Assembly: GCA_016938515.1 (NCBI GenBank)
Contig: JAFGUM010000360.1
Location: 1 to 5,186 of the forward strand
Direction: 5' to 3'
Origin: Spirochaetales bacterium
GTDB lineage: Bacteria; Spirochaetota; Spirochaetia; Treponematales; UBA12059
DNA: 5,186 bases
The notes beneath the pieces were generated by a model. It was given only the letters and a program-made list of their open reading frames with translations, did not search any database and was not told the origin of the DNA. A program made the position numbers and the translations under genes. This document shows positions 4,710 through 5,186 of the stretch, piece by piece (position 1 is the first letter of the stretch; every line of letters begins with the position of its first letter).

Positions 4710-5091
4710 GGTCGATGGCAATAGCGTTACTGTACTCATCACCGTGCACGAAGGCTGCGAATCGTGCGATTCTCGCGATAGTTGCTCGTCTATAGGACAC
4801 GAACTCTTGGCGGACACGAGTGGCGCTCTGGCAATTGCCATAGGTGACACGGTAGACATAGAAGTTCCCGATTCTGTGCGCGCCGCCGGCGCGTTGTGGC
4901 TGCTTGCCGTCCCTCTCGCGCTGTTCTTCGCGGGATACCTGGGTGTTGGATCGATGTTCCCCGGCACGAGTGAAGGCCCCCAGGCACTCGCGGGGCTCGT
5001 AGGACTGGCTGGTGGTGTGCTCATCGCTACTGTGGTAGCCAGACGAAGCCGCCTGTCGATGCGCCCTACCGCCACCAAGGTTAACGAGTAG
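4684..5091 (+). CDS. rseC: RseC/MucC family (SoxR-reducing system-type) integral membrane protein
   Basis: 135 residues, close to RseC size. The layout is typical: a short beta-rich N-terminal domain with a Cys motif CESC-x5-C (C25, C28, C34), then a hydrophilic strand region ending GDTVDIEVPD (54-63). Two transmembrane helices follow (about 68-91 and 101-119), ending in a basic tail (ARRSR). The N-terminal and C-terminal parts are probably cytoplasmic. In E. coli, RseC modulates sigmaE signalling and takes part in reducing SoxR together with the Rsx (Rnf) complex. Many homologues sit beside rnf/rsx genes. None is seen in this window, though the next gene is cut off. The cysteines may bind an Fe-S cluster or do thiol chemistry; this is not established here. 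It is translated from a strong Shine-Dalgarno inside the YmdB-family gene, with 26 nt of overlap, so the two proteins are co-expressed. Confidence 0.87.
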   Translation: MKERGIATKVDGNSVTVLITVHEGCESCDSRDSCSSIGHELLADTSGALAIAIGDTVDIEVPDSVRAAGALWLLAVPLALFFAGYLGVGSMFPGTSEGPQALAGLVGLAGGVLIATVVARRSRLSMRPTATKVNE

Positions 5092-5143
5092 CCGCTCCCA
5101 GGAGCCTGTCGGACTTAGGATCTTGACCCAGCGAAGGCGAGCC

Positions 5144-5186
5144 GTGAGTGAAAAATTAGTGAGGATTGAGGGCCATACTGCCCGTA
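5144..5186 (+). CDS. start of an unidentified gene (runs off the right edge)
   Basis: GTG 5144 opens a frame reading MSEKLVRIEGHTAR up to the edge, preceded by GAAGG (5133-5137) 6 nt upstream. The gap from rseC is 52 nt and on the same strand, so it may belong to the same transcription unit. Fourteen residues are too few to name a family. Confidence 0.45.
   Translation, partial: MSEKLVRIEGHTAR

Noticed and set aside
4473..5078. 201-codon minus-strand frame opposite the YmdB-family gene and rseC
   Set aside because: Ser/Pro/Ala-rich mirror translation with no motif; the plus-strand genes explain the region.
5094..5105. GCTC-CCAG-GAGC hairpin after rseC as a terminator
   Set aside because: The stem is only 4 bp with no T-run after it.

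Overview
The window looks like spirochaetal chromosome (Treponema/Spirochaeta-like lineage), GC roughly 55 %. This rests on family resemblance recalled from memory: the N-terminus of the divergent metallo-beta-lactamase-fold protein, the M23 peptidase with its VPHTEKR juxtamembrane segment, the GYVGSPSGLPHC version of the dCMP deaminase, and the company of bactofilin, YaaR and RicT. No rRNA, tRNA, CRISPR array or mobile element is visible. The window is densely coding and reads as a core housekeeping region.

Layout: (i) 1-201, minus strand: 5' end of an MBL-fold hydrolase gene that continues off the left edge. (ii) 202-339: a compact divergent control region. It holds a near-consensus sigma70-type promoter in each direction, with a perfect 9-bp inverted repeat centred exactly midway between the two -35 boxes. 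(iii) 340-5091, plus strand: seven tightly packed genes. They are a membrane-anchored M23 endopeptidase, a bactofilin, a YaaR/DUF327 protein, RicT (PSP1 domain), a dCMP deaminase, a YmdB-family protein and an RseC/MucC-family membrane protein. Gaps range from 60 nt to overlaps of 13 and 26 nt. A hairpin with a short T-run after the deaminase gene may split the run into two transcription units. (iv) 5144-5186: the first codons of another plus-strand gene, not identifiable.

How the genes may work together: the M23 peptidase and bactofilin form a cell-envelope/cell-shape pair, with a membrane-anchored periplasmic peptidoglycan hydrolase next to a cytoplasmic scaffold polymer. YaaR and RicT repeat the Bacillus yaaR-(holB)-ricT neighbourhood. 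In Bacillus, RicT is part of the Fe-S-containing RicAFT complex that works with RNase Y, and YmdB is a second RNase Y-linked regulator, so finding RicT and a YmdB-family protein in one gene run is notable. RseC is a cysteine-containing membrane protein usually linked to redox (SoxR-reducing/Rnf) functions.

The most striking point is the YmdB-family protein at 3882-4709. It keeps the family's scaffold motifs, but every metal-ligand position and the catalytic histidine I can align to B. subtilis YmdB is substituted, so it is probably a pseudoenzyme. The alignment was done by eye from memory and should be checked.
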